The notes: generated by a model not told the origin, from the letters alone. DNA of 64,000 nucleotides from Cordilura impudica (GCA_963682025.1 OY821518.1:236322152-236386151); one strand, 5' to 3'; positions 10,790-23,494 are shown, counted from the stretch's first letter. Numbers and translations: made by a program.

Positions 10790-11160
10790 TTTTTTTTCTG
10801 TCGTCGCCATTGTTAGTAGCGAAGTTGAAACGACTACAAAATAACGACAATGCCGCCATTTGAAAAATTAGTGTCCGAAATGGAAAAAACCCCGAATTTG
10901 CTAAAGGTTTTCGAAAGTGCATAAAACCCCCTAAATTTCGATGGTTTTTGGAATGACTTTTCATCGCGCCCAAAACTTCAGATAAAATTTTACTAACCGT
11001 GGGTTGTGCCAACGACAAATTAAAGTAATTTTCAACGCTTAGTTGATATGATCCTTGAGCAAAAAATCACAAAGCAGTTGCCAGTTTAATTGTTGGCGTA
11101 ATTGCAGACTTTGGCATGCTGCATTTCAGTTTTGGACGGATTTGTTCCAGGACGTTTCGA
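10790..11160 (-). pseudogene. Harbinger transposase exon of the outer element, degraded
   Basis: The reverse strand reads FAQGSYQLSVENYFNLSLAQ followed by PTVSKILSEVLGAM, the conserved helix-turn-helix-like segment upstream of the DDE domain in Harbinger transposases. A frameshift near 10920-10930 follows. No catalytic motif for this copy was found downstream, where the nested element begins. Confidence 0.65.
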
Positions 11161-12245
11161 AAAGAAGTTTTATTGAGTCTAAATATGTTCACAGACCTTT
11201 AAAAAAAAGTATTTACTTAAAAATGATTTTATAAAAATAACGTAACTTACATTGAATCTGGGATGGCAAATATATTAACGTTCTATCGTAACATCTTTCC
11301 ATTCATTATTTCATCATCTTGAAAAATAATAGTGGTTCTCACCCTTAATAGAAAACTTTTGAGGAAATTTCCTACAAGAAAACTTTCTACCAATTTTTTC
11401 CACCAAAGAGTGAACGTCTTTTTAAGCAGTTTGGAAATTTTCACAATCAGCTGATTTTGTCTACATATCAAAAAATTTTATAAACTTCCCGCGAGTTTTT
11501 ATATTAATTAAACAAAAAAAAAATGCCTAAAACTGCAGAATCGGTTAGATTTCATTACAGACTTACAGATATCTAATAGAATGCCACCTAACAACCGTTT
11601 ATTTTACCAAAAAATTAATTTATACGAATTAATTAAGCCAAATTATTGTTAAAACCAACATTTCCTTGAACTTTACCCACCGATTCCCGAAAAGTGGCCC
11701 GACGGATATCCACCTTATTTTAATTTTTCTTCTCCAAGGTAAGAACACCTTGGAGAATAATGCAGAATATGCAGAATAAAAAAATTTTATATTTTAAATT
11801 TTTTTAAAATAAAATTTTAAAATTTTGAAAAAAGGTGTTTTGAGAGCCCCCCAAAAATCATGCAATTATTTTGGTATCAAGTTTGAACGGGTTAATGATA
11901 CCGAAAAATTTTTTAATTTCTTATTTAAGTATTTACGATCTAATATCACAAAAAAATAAGTTTCTTATAATTTTAATAAAAAAAACTTTTAATTATTATT
12001 TTTTTAAGTTTTTTTTTCAAAAATTCCAATTTTGAGGCTCAAAGTGGGGACAGAAGATAAACTCCGATCGGACTGATATTTTGCATGTAAGTTACCCTTA
12101 GGAGACCGACACTTTTGGCGGGTATTATAATTTGATCAGAGACAAAAACAAGCCAAAAACAAGCCATCCTTTTGTGCACTATTCAACCCCTAGTTTACGT
12201 TCATCTTTTTTTATGTAAGGCATTCATATTTTGTAAATGTATCTC

Positions 12246-12568
12246 TTATTTACCTTCTATGCTATTAACGCCTTCGTCGGACTCTAGCAATCCTGCTCCT
12301 GTTGAGTTTCTCCAGTTTTCGGCCTTTACGTAGTTACTTCTCAAATGTTTTACCTTCCACTTTACCATAATCCAGGTTGCGTCCACCTCTGCAGTTTCTA
12401 TAAATTTGTTGTAAAAAGTTTGTGCTGTAGGTTTCTAAAAATATAAAAAAAACAATTGTTAAAAACAATAAATAATTAACTTATACAACTTACCTCAAAA
12501 TCACGGTGATCCTGCAAAAACTCTAAAATTTGGTTTGTTTCTCCGTCTGTCCATCTTTTAATATTCAT
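12246..12568 (-). CDS. Myb/SANT-like DNA-binding protein of a Harbinger element
   Basis: Two exons: 12568-12494 (25 codons, MNIKRWTDGETNQILEFLQD) and 12434-12246, separated by a 59-bp intron with GTAAGT donor and TTTTAG acceptor. The joined product (87 residues) has a Myb/SANT-like trihelix pattern: Trp near residue 6, FYNKF, TWIMVKWKVKHLRSNY and NWRNSTGAG. In this superfamily a Myb-like partner binds the element ends and helps import the transposase. The final GAAGGTAAATAA could be either the stop or a further splice donor, so the protein may be longer. The frame is intact, unlike the neighbouring transposase. Function is inferred from family and context. Confidence 0.65.
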
Positions 12569-13210
12569 TATTTTGTTTATTTTCTTTCAAATATTAAAGT
12601 TTAATTTAATTAGCAAATTTTTATTTACGGCAGGTGGTAAAAATCAGCTGTTTGAGTTGAAGAAATGTTTTTCTTTTTCTCAACATCAACTTACTCAAGC
12701 ATAAAGTCGAAGAAAATTTCTATGTAGAAAAGAAGAAACCAAGAAAACGAGAAAAACGAGCTACCATGTATTTTGTTGTATCTGTCAAAATTTTTTTCGT
12801 TTTCTTCATTTCTCCGATTCTTTTTTGTTTTCTACGAAGAGTGAGAACCGCTAATATTCTATATTTGCCATTGTTTGACTTTTTGTTTAAAATACAAAAA
12901 ACTTAAAAAAAATTAATAATCTAAAAATAACAACGTAAAATAATGCAGTGCTACCAACCTTTAATAATTTATTTTTATTTTCGATAACTTCTCTTCTTCA
13001 TTTCAATATGTTTCAAGAATGCCAATTTAGGAACGAAGCAACGATAAAAACGACAACGACATAGAAACTACAATTAAAACGACAACGTCAACGGGAATAG
13101 GCCCGATTTTATATATAAACGTCAGCGTTGACAGCTATAGCTTTTGAATCCTGTATGTAAAGCTGTCGAAATTGCTGCAAAAATTTAACGGAATAAAATC
13201 CTGTATTAAT

Positions 13211-13997
13211 CACCTCTGTTATGTATGTCGCCGTCGACATAATGGCATTTTCATAGTAATTATTGACAGATATCGATTACTCTTGTTAGCCACTTGGTAT
13301 TTTCAAAGGCGGTTTTCAGGCATCGTTGTGTTGAAGTGACTATGTTTTTGTCGTCACAATCATTGACAATGATTCAAACAAAATTTGTTGCCGATAAAAA
13401 TTATTTAAGGTAAAAAATAACAACAACCGCTAAACAAAATTATGACTACGGTGGGTTGTGATAATACCAGACAAAATTCATTCCCAACAATTAATTGGTA
13501 TGAGATGTTGTATTAGAAATGAGTGTTGACTGTATTCCACTCTTCATTAAAGGCTCTACTTTTTTACAAATTTAAATTGCGTTTTTTTTTCAGAATAATA
13601 TTAACACTTTCGGGTTTTTGTAATACTCACAAGTTCTTAGGAAACTGTTTGGTTCACTTACTTGTTATCCGGCAAACTAAAAATGACGAACCTTTGCTTC
13701 ATAACCTTCCTTTCAAGCCTAAGGCGTTGATTGTTTTCTTCATCAGTAGAACTTTTTCTAGAATCCGACATTAATAACCATTTTTCATACACAAATTGAA
13801 TTTAATTTTATATAGCTGTCAAATACTCGTATATACGGATGATATTTATTTTTTTACAGTTATCGATAATATGTCGACTTCAACACTATAGTTTTAGTTA
13901 ATGCCAATTTAACGTTGAGGTGATGCCGATTCCGGCTCAATGACACAGCGACTTCGAAGAGACGACTATGTCGACAACGACTTACAGAATATGGGTG
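13211..13997. mobile_element. Harbinger-like MITE
   Basis: Left CACCTCTGTTATGTATGTCG continuing CCGTCGACATA, and right (complement) CACCCATATTCTGTAAGTCG continuing TTGTCGACATA, form ~31-bp imperfect inverted repeats flanked by AAT on both sides. On the minus strand at 13770 a short possible first exon (MSDSRKSSTDEENNQRLRLE, then a GTAAGTG donor) may be left from an autonomous parent. No transposase seen. Confidence 0.55.
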
Positions 13998-14179
13998 AAT
14001 ATATTATTTCTTTTAATTTTTTTCGCATTTTTCCAATTTTTTTTTTCGGTTTTTTCCCATATTTAAGCACATTTGAAAACATGAAATTTTATACAAAACT
14101 TATTTGACGTGCCAATTCGATTAACCGCCAATTTTTTCATATTTTATTATTTATTATATTTTTTTTTTTAACAAAAAAA

Positions 14180-15430
14180 TTACAAAGTAGGAAAAAAATC
14201 TAAAAAATATTTTGGTTTTAATTTTGCTTCTTTTTCAAAGATAATTTGCTCCCCGTAATAGCATTCTTCTAATTGCTGTGTATGTAGTTGTCTTCTGCAA
14301 ACTTCACTAAACGTATTACTTCGTCTGAGATACCTTTCTACGATGTTTATGTCACTATTTTCTGATGAACTTATTTCCACTACATCAGCAAAAACTTCTA
14401 TAACATCAATAGAAAACTCAATACATACTACATTTTGTCCAACCCATCTCGAAAGAATATATAAAGCGATATGATCTTCTGCATATAATTCTGCATTATT
14501 AAAATCTTATGTAAATCCTGCTTTACCTAAACATGGTTAATGGTTAATGGTTTCAGATGTTATTTTTTACCACGATTCTTTAAGTTTTCGCCGAATTATT
14601 AAATTCAACGTTTGACAATAAAATTATTTGGATTGCAGTTCCATAGTGGACCTTGAAGTTGTGAATAGCATCCTGATGTAATGCTTGGTAAACTGAAGTG
14701 GATTTGGGAGGGAACAAAACAATGTTTATATGTTTAAAATGTATGCCTTTAGGGAAGTAGCACGGTCCAAAAACAAGTTTATTTTCCAATCACCAACAAT
14801 TTTTCCTGTTCATCTACCATATTTACGTAAAACAAAAATGTCAGCCTCTCCTTAAACAATTTTCGACCGAAACACGTTTCTAATTTAAACGCCATAGTTT
14901 TATCTGGTAGAGTACGGAAGGAAAGGCCACTTTCAAGGGAATTGTAAGGGAATTGTCCCTTGGTTCATACCCAGATAGTATAGAAAAAGGTTTTTCCCCA
15001 AACTCTGTCAAATGTAACTGATTTATGCTTGTGGAGCCATCCATCAGAAGTCATTATAGCCAGATTTCTCAGCTATTTCTTTTGATATTGTTTTGATTAT
15101 TGGCTCAGATATAGAAATGCTTTTGAGTATAAAAAACTATTTATTTTATTTATTTATTTATTTATATTAATTACAATACAAAGTAAATTTGTATTCTAAT
15201 TTGGGTCCAGGGATAAGCCGGGTGACAAAGACCATTTGGCTGGTTTTTACAGCGACAGACCAAAGCCTCTGGTGGGAATCGAACCCACGACCCCCGCATG
15301 ATAGGCAAGCACGCTACCTACTCACCTACCGGGGCGCTTATAAAAAACTATTTTTCCAAATTATCATTGAGATCGCATAAAATCTCTATTCTTTGAAATG
15401 AGTCTAAGTTGAGATGCATTTATGAAAAAA
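14180..15430 (-). pseudogene. Tigger/pogo-type transposase relic
   Basis: Order on the minus strand matches pogo/Tigger DDE transposases: EPIIKTISKEIAEKSGYNDF and SDGWLHKHKSVTFDRVWG (CENP-B-type DNA-binding domain, about 15020-15130), TLPDKTMAFKLETC and RLTFLFYVNMVDEQEKLLVI (about 14810-14910), then INIVLFPPKSTS and IHNFKVHYGTAI (about 14640-14740) from the DDE core. Many stops and frameshifts separate these blocks. A SINE splits the 5' part. Terminal repeats were not found. Confidence 0.7.
15143..15338 (-). mobile_element. tRNA-derived SINE with 15-bp target duplication
   Basis: On the minus strand the head reads GCGCCCCGGTAGGTGAGTAG, has an A-box-like TAGGTGAGTAGG and a perfect B box GGTTCGATTCC (pol III internal promoter), then a non-tRNA body, ending in repeated TAAA units. 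Identical TATAAAAAACTATTT copies flank it at 15128-15142 and 15339-15353. It interrupts the Tigger relic, so it is the younger insertion. It is a retroposon rather than a working tRNA gene because the cloverleaf does not close and a body plus tail follow. Confidence 0.85.
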
Positions 15431-18009
15431 AATCTATTTCTTCTAAGCAGTAATTTATATACATACGTATGTATAAATTTTGTTATATATTGTTGTTTAC
15501 TATATTGACATAGACCATTACTTCACTTCTGACATCTAAATACGATACATTCGAAAATGCTTGTGTTGACTTGTCGATATATAAAATATTTTATATTTTT
15601 ATGTCATCGCTTAAAAAACAGCTGTTTTGTGAAGAAAGAAAACAACTGAAAAATTGGAAAAATATTTATTATTTTATTATACATACATAAAATTTGAAAT
15701 AATTTCAATTAAATTATTTATTTGTAGATGATGAAAATATAAATTAAAAAATGGTCTCAATGTTAAGTTTGTGACATTTGAAAACATGTGTATATTTTCT
15801 GTTAGCACATCTCTAAAACATATGCTTTCATGATGTACACACACTAGCATATGAGAAGCGTATTATAAATTTGAAAATTGATTAGAAGTGCGTATGTGAG
15901 ATGAAAGTGAGATGATTTTCATATTAAATATAACATATTTAAAAATGTTTAAAAATTATTATTGTTAAATTGATTTATTTTTTAATTTTAAATTATTTAA
16001 AAACAAAAGAGAAAATAAAAATAAATTTTTGACATAGAGTTACCCAATTACCCAAATGTCAAATATTTTTTACTCCAGAACTATTACTCATTTTTCATTC
16101 TGTCACTCTTCTCTTGTTATCACTTCATTAGCTATCTCTTATAGGCTTTCTATCATTTTAGCAAAAAAAAAAAAAAAAAAGGAAAAACTTATTACAATTC
16201 TAATATTAGTGAAAATTTCTGTTTTAAAATACAAACGTAAACCACTAGACTGCTTAAAAATAACAAAAATAAAAATCTAAAAAAAAATTTAATAAATGTG
16301 TATGTGAAAAATCCATTTTTAATTATTGATATTATTTTCTTTTTCTTTTCAATTAAAGATCTTGTGAACATTGAGACTCGTTTAGGGAATTTTTCAAATT
16401 CGAAAAATTATAAAAATGAAGCTAAGAAAAAAAAAACAAAATAAAAACTTTTTTTACATATGAAAAAACAAACAACACCATTTAAAAACCGCTAATTAAA
16501 CATTTATATTTAACGGTCAAAACAAAAAAAATGTCTTCTTTAATGATATTGAGAATATCTACTCTTAAAAATAAAACAAAAACCCCAAAAAAGGATCAAA
16601 GAAACACACAAAGAAACACAAACAAATGAGTAATAAAAGTGAGACTTGAAAATACTTAAAACATTTTTTTAATGCTTGAAAACATTTTAAGAAAAGTAAC
16701 AAAAAATCTTTAAATAAAAGTTAAGTTTTTATTATTTAATTTAATAAATTTCTTGTTTATTTAAAAAATTATTTTATTCACGAAAAAAACTCTTATACAT
16801 ATTTTTATATGAAACTTGTAGTATTCTTGAATAAAAAAAAAATAAAATATAAAAATATTATATTAAATTACTGTTGTTGTTGGCTTTTATATATATTAAA
16901 AAGTAAAAATAATAAAAACAAAGCATACTTATAATTATTATACATTTATATACACTTTGCATTTGTAATTTTTTGTAGTTCTAATTATTAAGCATTAAAT
17001 GTGTAAAATTTAAACCAAAATCGTAAAAATCTTAAATATTTATAAAAAAAAAAATTAACTATATATTTTTAAAGAAGATAAATTAATAATTGAATAAAAA
17101 ACCGCCGCCGCTTAGAATATATATTTTATTTTAATTTAAAAACCAATTCATTTTATATATCCTTTTTCTATAGATTTTTGTAGTACATTAGTTATTATTT
17201 GCTAAACATATTATTAATTAATTTTTTTAATTAAAATTCTTATACCTTTGTTCTTAGATTTAATTTTAAATATAGTTTTTTTTTTATCTAGTAGTTGCTT
17301 GAAAAATATTAACTAATATGTATGACGTTGAATTTTATTTATTAATAGCTTTAGAATTTAGTTTTCTTTGCCCTTTTTTATTTATATATTTTGCTTTGAA
17401 TTTTCTGTTTTTTTTTTTTAATTTTTTAATTATAGAAATAATGGAATATAAATTCATTAGAAATGTTATTCACAATTATACGGATTAAGGCGTTATTTTC
17501 ATACTTTATCATCATTCGAATTTAATCACCGTGATGGAAAACTCGTGACTAGTTGCTACAATCGAATATTTCAAGTAAAGGCGAAGGTTCGCAACACGCT
17601 TTATACGCTTCAACGCGTTTAGGACTTCTGCCAAAACAAAGTTGAGATAATGTAGTTTCATAGAGTGGGGTACATAAAAAAGTGTACAAAAATTCACCAA
17701 CTTTAAAGTTGTTCATGCGTTATAGGGTTTTGACAGCTAATCAGCTGTTGTTGTTTACTTGTTAAAAAGCAAAACAATAAAAGTAAAATAAATTTCTGAT
17801 AGTATGAATGTGACTCTAATAGAAAAAATAAAAAAGCATAAATTTGTGTGTGAAAAAACGAAGTAGAAAGTGCGAAAAAGAAAATTGAGAATAAAATGTA
17901 ACTTGCCGTTTATAAAGCGCAAAAGCTTATAACGCTCAAAAAGAATTGCCGCCGAAACTTTCTTTCAAAATAGTTATTTACTCAAACAAGTTGCCTAAGA
18001 CGTCCATTT
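15431..18009. other. AT-rich gene-free stretch
   Basis: No gene recognised. It contains long A/T runs and scattered CAGCTGTT words common to the local Harbinger-type elements (for example near 15620 and 17740), but no clear terminal repeats. Confidence 0.65.
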
Positions 18010-18700
18010 CACTTTTTGAAAAAAAGATACATTTATTAAGAAATTCATCTTTTTTAAGAAACTGTACTTTTTTAAAAAAATATACTTTTTTAAGAAAATT
18101 TACTTTTCTAAGAAAAAATTATTTATTAAGAAAAAATATTTTTTTTTTTTTGGAATAGAACACTTTCCAAAATAAGTACTATTTTAAGAAAAATTATTTT
18201 TTTTTAGGAATAGAACACTTTCCAAAATAAGTACTATTTTAAGAAAAAATATTTTTTTTAGGAATAGAACACTTTCCAAAATAAGTACTATTCTAAGAAA
18301 AAATTTTTTAAGTCTCTTTTTCAGAATGGGTATTTTTTTTTTTTTTTTTTAAGAAAATGTACATTTTTAAATATATGTAATTTTTTACGAATTGCAACTA
18401 CTATTTTCAGAAAAGTTAAATTTTTAAGAAAATGTAATTTTTAAAGAAAGTTACTTTGTTAAAAAAAGTGCTTTTTAAGAAAAAAGAAAAGGCACATTCT
18501 AAAGAAAAGTATAGTTTTTTTAACAAAAGTAATAATTTTGAGAAAATGTACTTTTTAAAAAATGGTAATTTTTTTAAGAATATATGACTTTTTAAGAAAT
18601 GGTGATTTTTTAAGAAAGTTACTTTTTAGGAAAAATTACCTTTTTAAGAAAAGGAACCTTTTTAAAAAAAGTACCATTTAAAGGTACTTTTTCATTTTAA
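18010..18700. repeat. simple and tandem TTAAGAAAA repeats
   Basis: Degenerate repetition of TACTTTTTTAAGAAAA-like words. Within it, 18152-18310 holds three copies of a 54-55-bp unit starting GGAATAGAACACTTTCCAAA. A smaller patch of the same words lies at 19065-19160. Probably replication slippage. Confidence 0.75.
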
Positions 18701-18714
18701 TAATAAACTAACAG

Positions 18715-19060
18715 ATTCCAGCACCCGAAATTCGAGTGCAATTTCTAGGCAGCTTTATTTCTTAACTTAGCCAATTCACAAAGCAGCACTTTTATGGTTT
18801 ATTATTATTGTGAATGAAGATAACAAACTCATTAACAAATTTATTAAAACACACATGGCATATGTATAATTTTATGTAGGTGTTAGTAGAAACTTTAAAT
18901 GTAATTTACTCAAAATAAAGGGAAAAATTTTAAATTCTGTAAATCTACAAAATGGCTAAAAAGAAATACCTTTCAAATAATATACGTTTGGTCAAAATCG
19001 GAATAAAACGGTAGAACAAAGCATCGGTCACAAGAAATCGCCCAGCCTATTAATATTAAA
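18715..19060 (-). repeat. diverged interspersed repeat, inverted relative to 22600-23460
   Basis: The reverse complement shares GATTTCTTGTGACCG, CCGATTTTGAC, ATTTGAAAGGTATTTC and a palindromic CTCGAATTTCG block, in the same order, with sequence at about 22630-23440. Unclassified. Confidence 0.45.
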
Positions 19061-19369
19061 GATACTTTTTTTAACAAAAGGTACTTTTTAAGTTAAGGTA
19101 TTTTTTTAAGAAAGAATACTTTTTTAAGAAAATTTACTTTTTTTTTTTAATTTAATGTTTTGAGAAAAGGAGCTAATTTCAAATTTATTCTATGCTAGTT
19201 ATTAATATTTAGACGTATGAGTGATAATTTTATGAAACTAAATGTTAAGCATACGGCACGTTACGTTAAAGTTTCTATAACGACTACTGGCATTGTCTCT
19301 TTCTTTCATGTTTACAATGCCACTCAATAAATAAATTAATTGCTTGTACTTTTTTCTTTATAAAGTATA

Positions 19370-22113
19370 GGGTAAGTGTACCAATAGTCGGCAGTTTAAC
19401 TTTTTTTTTTAAACTGGTGTCCTTACATGTCTGAAAAAGCTATCGGGGAGACAATTAGACATTCTGATTCAATAAGTATTCAAATTTTAGATATAGTTAA
19501 CTGTAAGTATTTATTAAATTTGAGTATTATTAAATTTGACTAATTTATATATTTTGTAAAAAATATCATTTTTGCCTATAGTCGGCATACATTTTCCAAT
19601 GTTCGGCATGTGATGATCCTATAGTCGGCAGGACATTTTTTTTTTTAAGAAAAATAAAAACCGCTCAGAAATTCAAGTGTTTATTTAATTAAATTAATGT
19701 TATTTACATTCTTACATATTTGAAATATTTATATAGGTGAGATCTTTTAAATTCAATATTATTTTTAAGCGCATTGAATGCATAAAATAAAAATAAAAAC
19801 TTAGTCGTTTTGGTCATTGCATTTTTTGCATACGAAATCCATTTCAATTACTTCGTCATATACTTGGTTTTTGAGATCAGTGCATTTAAGATGGAATCAC
19901 TGAGGACAAGAATCACATCCCACGTTTTTTAACCCATCATCCTTAGCATCAGTGTCCAAATCTTCATCATATGTACCACATACTTGCTTTTGTTTTCTTT
20001 TTTTTTACCTTTTGCTGGTCCCGTTTTTTTCCTTCTTATTTTTTTTTTTGAAAAATTACCAGGAATTGGAGATGAACAGCTAATAGGTTTCAATAAATTG
20101 TTAGTTTTAATAATAGCGTCATAGATTGAGGAATTGGAGACGGACAGTCAAAAGATTGAAACAAGTTTTCCTTATTAGTTGTATCTAGATTTGGTGGAGC
20201 TATTTCCTTTGGCTCCATTTCTAAAATTCCTTCCGCATTGATTATATATGTACCTGACTGAAGCGTGACATCTTCTAATATTTCGACATTTAGATTATTT
20301 TCTATTTTTTTTAGAACACCGATCTCTTCAACAATAAGATCCGAATTAATTCCACGATCTCGTAACTTTGGAGCTATCCGGTCAATTAGTCGGATGGCTA
20401 CATCAAAATCACATTCTTTAAAAGTTTCATTGTGACGATCTTTGGTCAACATTTCTAATTGATTTGTAACACACTTTGAATAATCTACATTGTCGGGATT
20501 CGAAAACCGTTCTTAATGGTATCTGTAGTATTCAGATTGGTAAGAACCATATGAAGAAGTTGGCAAAAAGTAGATTTTGAAATAACTTTATTGTTGTTTT
20601 CGGGCTTCAAATGCCATTCTCTTAGGGTTTTCTTCCATTCTGATTTGAGAGGTTTAAATACACTTACATCAGCTGGTTGCATTATATGCGTGGAATTTGG
20701 AGGTAGTGCGTACAAAATAATTCCATTGTCTTGACAAAATTGGCTTAATTCCATTGTCATATGTGATTTATGACCATCTATGCACAGCAAAATGGGCCGT
20801 TGAACATTGTTTTCATTAAGCCAATTATGCACTCATGGATGGATCATCCAAAATATCGGCAGCATTTTCTTAGATAAGAAAATTTTTAAATCCTCAAACC
20901 ACTTTCTTATACTCTCTTCTGTAATTACTGCTCGCCCTTTGCTGATTCCTTCGGCTTTTCTAAGAGCCAAGCTGGGATGGCGTTTTAAAAAACCTGAGTA
21001 CCACTTTCTTCCAGGTCGACCATTTATAAATGGAGTATTTCGCCCATCTTCTTTGATAATTGTTTGAACAGTGTTCAGCAAGTCCTCAATTTTAAGGGGA
21101 AAACCACATTTAGCTAGATCGAAACACCATTTCACCAAACGTTTTTTTCTGCATCTGTCAAAACTGTCTGCGGACCCATACTTCTAGGACCTTCAGCAGT
21201 GCGTCCATGAATTCTATCTTGAATAGTTGATCGTGGAACACCATATTTTTTGCTAGCTCTTAGTATTGTTGTTGAACCTTCCCTTATATCATTGAGAGCG
21301 CTTTTTAAGGATTCTTCGGCATATTGGTGCAAGAGCCTTTTTCCATTTGTGGTCATTTTTGATTATGAAAAATGCCTAAAATGTCAATAAATTATAATTA
21401 TCTCTACAGGTCTCATAATGTCGGCCCATTTCGGGCCCTTTAGGACTTCGAATTTAAATAAAATGAGGAAGAAAAATTGCTGCCGACTTTAGAATACTTA
21501 TTTCCTGTACTCGGCTGGTCATAAATTACTCGGCATAAACTATGCCGACTACTGGGTTTTTGCAATTCAAACTAATTTTTTTATAACCAGAGTGAAGAGG
21601 GATGGTAAATATACAAGTTTCTATAATTTGAGCATAATCAGAGAAAAATTGAAATTTACTAGTAGTCGGCATCCCCATGCCGACCACTGGAAAATGTGCA
21701 AAATTTTTCTTCCTAATATCGGCACCCATTAAAAAAGAAAAATAATTATTTTTAATAAATTTCCCACATTAAAAACAATATTTTAAACAATATCTACCTT
21801 CAGAAACTATTTTTGGTTAAAATATAACTTAAATTCATTACATTACATACCTTTTTGGATTATCCTGTTCACTAAAAAATCACTAGAAAAAACGCACTTC
21901 TGCGCGTGTTTACAAACTATTAATGAATGACGAAGAACTGATGACAAATTACTGATCTGAGTGCAATAAAATTTTTAGCAGAAAGAGATGAATATATTTT
22001 CAATGCATACTTGATTTTTTTTTAATAATTAACGGTCATTATTCTTATTTATTTTTGTTTAAAGTCAAAAAATGCCGACTACTGGTACATGCCGAAATTA
22101 GGTACACTTACCC
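19370..22113 (-). mobile_element. pogo-like transposon with TA duplication and subterminal TAGTCGGCA repeats
   Basis: Terminal GGGTAAGTGTACC at 19370 is inverted at the right (GGTACACTTACCC ending 22113) with TA on both sides. Subterminal regions carry many copies of TAGTCGGCA or its complement (about 19385, 19579, 19622, 21482, 21543, 21663, 21679, 22074), some followed by ACTGG. The inside encodes a broken pogo-superfamily transposase on the minus strand. Confidence 0.85.
19800..21356 (-). pseudogene. pogo-superfamily transposase (HTH, CENP-B and DDE_1 domains), inactivated
   Basis: Starts MTTNGKRLLHQYAEESLKSA with a Psq-type helix-turn-helix (ILRASKKYGVPRSTIQDRI). A one-base insertion in an A run near 21149 shifts the frame before VKWCFDLAKCGFPLK and the CENP-B-type domain (PFINGRPGRKWYSGFLKRHP). 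Around 20825-20875 the frame changes again and roughly 120 residues expected to hold the first catalytic Asp are missing. The core resumes with RPILLCIDGHKSHMTMELS (second Asp) and LPPNSTHIMQPADVSVFKPL (third Asp). A further deletion and shift near 20480-20500 precedes FNPDNVDYSKCVTNQ-like text; a Cys-rich tail ends FVCKKCNDQND near 19800. It cannot be active, but its domain order is clear. Confidence 0.8.
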
Positions 22114-23490
22114 TACATCGTTTTTATTAAAAAAAAAAAAAAATAATATCCAAGGCAAAATTTTGATGCAAGAAAAAAAGTGCATCACTTATGATTTAAA
22201 GCAAAATAAAAATTGGAAACGTGGCTGTTTTTGTACCCGACTGAAAATTTCTATCCTAAACCAAAATATCATAAAAAATGGAATTGAAAAACTGTTATCA
22301 CGGTCACTTTACGAAAGAACGCTGTCGTACAAATCACGGTCACTGAGAATCGTGTTCCTCAAAAATCATCTCCAATGTAGTTGAAGGCTCAATTTCGCGT
22401 GAAAAGGGTGAAAGACCCAAAGAAAAATTATTAGATTCTTAGAAGCAGGTGACGAGTAAGCCAGGACCTAATTTTCGCAGTCGTAAGCGAAGTTATTTTT
22501 ATACAATATTTCTATACGATTTTCGGAATCGGTTGCAACCTTGTGAAATTTTACACATTAGAAAATAGCATCAGAAAAAAAGTTTTTCCCCAATAAAGTG
22601 AAGAAATAAGAAAAAATAATGTTAAAAGGCGAGGTGATTTCTTGTGACCGCTTCTGCGCTTGTAGTTATCAACCGATTTTGACAAAAAATATACCATTTG
22701 AAAGGTATTTCGTTGCAGATATTCATCATATTTACAAATGTGCACCATCTGGTACATTTTTTTTTTTTTTTTTTTTTGAATAATATTCATTTAAAGTTGC
22801 TACTAACACATTCATAAAACACATACTGTATGTGTATTTATTATTAATATCAAAACCTCTCTGAATTGTGATTGATTAGTAAGCTGTTATAAAATTATTT
22901 ATTAACAAAACCATTTATATGTATATCTTCAACAAATATTTATAATGACATTTAATGAATTTTATTGAAATACTAGCTGGACACAGTCCGCGTTGCTGGC
23001 CCTATTAAAATATCTGGTTTTTATATTGCATCTAAATTTTAATACACAGTGTCGGACAAAAGTAAAGCACGAACTCTCCCGAACCTTTAAGCAGATATCT
23101 AGGTACAATATTAAAATTTGATTTTGCCACGCCCCTCCGCCACAGACCAAAAATGAAATATCAAACTTCACTGTGTCATGCGTCAGACTATTCAGAATAT
23201 TCCCTGAAACTTTCATTAACCTCGGCTCATTCGTTTTTATATATAAAGATTTTGCCACGCCCACAGACCAAAAATCAAAACAGACTTCACTGTGTCACCC
23301 GCCAGGCTATTTTAAAGATTGCATACGTAAAATACATACATAAATCCAGTTTTATATACATTTTTATATATATGCATACATTGAAAGTAAGAAATTGAAT
23401 GAAAAAATAAAATTTCCTAAAATTTGCGCTCGAATTTCGAGTGCTGAGCTCCTCTGGGATACATAATATATATGGGAAAAATATTAATTG
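22114..23490. repeat. unclassified repeats, including the partner of 18715-19060
   Basis: No gene seen. From about 22630 it matches the inverted repeat noted at 18715-19060. At 23110-23330 two ~128-bp units share ATTTTGCCACGCCC, CACAGACCAAAAAT and ACTTCACTGTGTCA. The ACTAGCTGGACACAGTCCGC text near 22970 resembles a widespread arthropod repeat terminus, but I cannot place the family. Confidence 0.45.
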
Positions 23491-23494
23491 TAGT

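Larger units (their letters stand above)
9266..13105 (-). mobile_element. PIF/Harbinger transposon, 3.8 kb, degraded, with nested element
   Basis: Left end CGGGCCTATTCCCATTGGCG at 9266 is matched, inverted, at the right end (complement of 13105 leftward, CGGGCCTATTCCCGTTGACG), with similarity continuing into GTTGTCGTTT. The flanks are ATT (9263-9265) and ATT (13106-13108), a 3-bp target duplication. It carries, on the minus strand, a Myb/SANT-like gene (12246-12568) and a broken Harbinger transposase exon (about 10790-11160). A second Harbinger element (about 9409-10772) is inserted near the 3' end of that transposase. Confidence 0.75.

Noticed and set aside
15240..15336. Functional tRNA gene
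   Set aside because: The B box is good, but the molecule does not close into a cloverleaf and carries a SINE body, TAAA tail and target duplications.
16056..16280. 74-codon ORF
   Set aside because: Runs through an A17 tract in AT-rich DNA; no recognisable similarity or splice context.
18010..18160. ORF rich in FLRK repeats
   Set aside because: Product of the TTAAGAAAA simple repeat.
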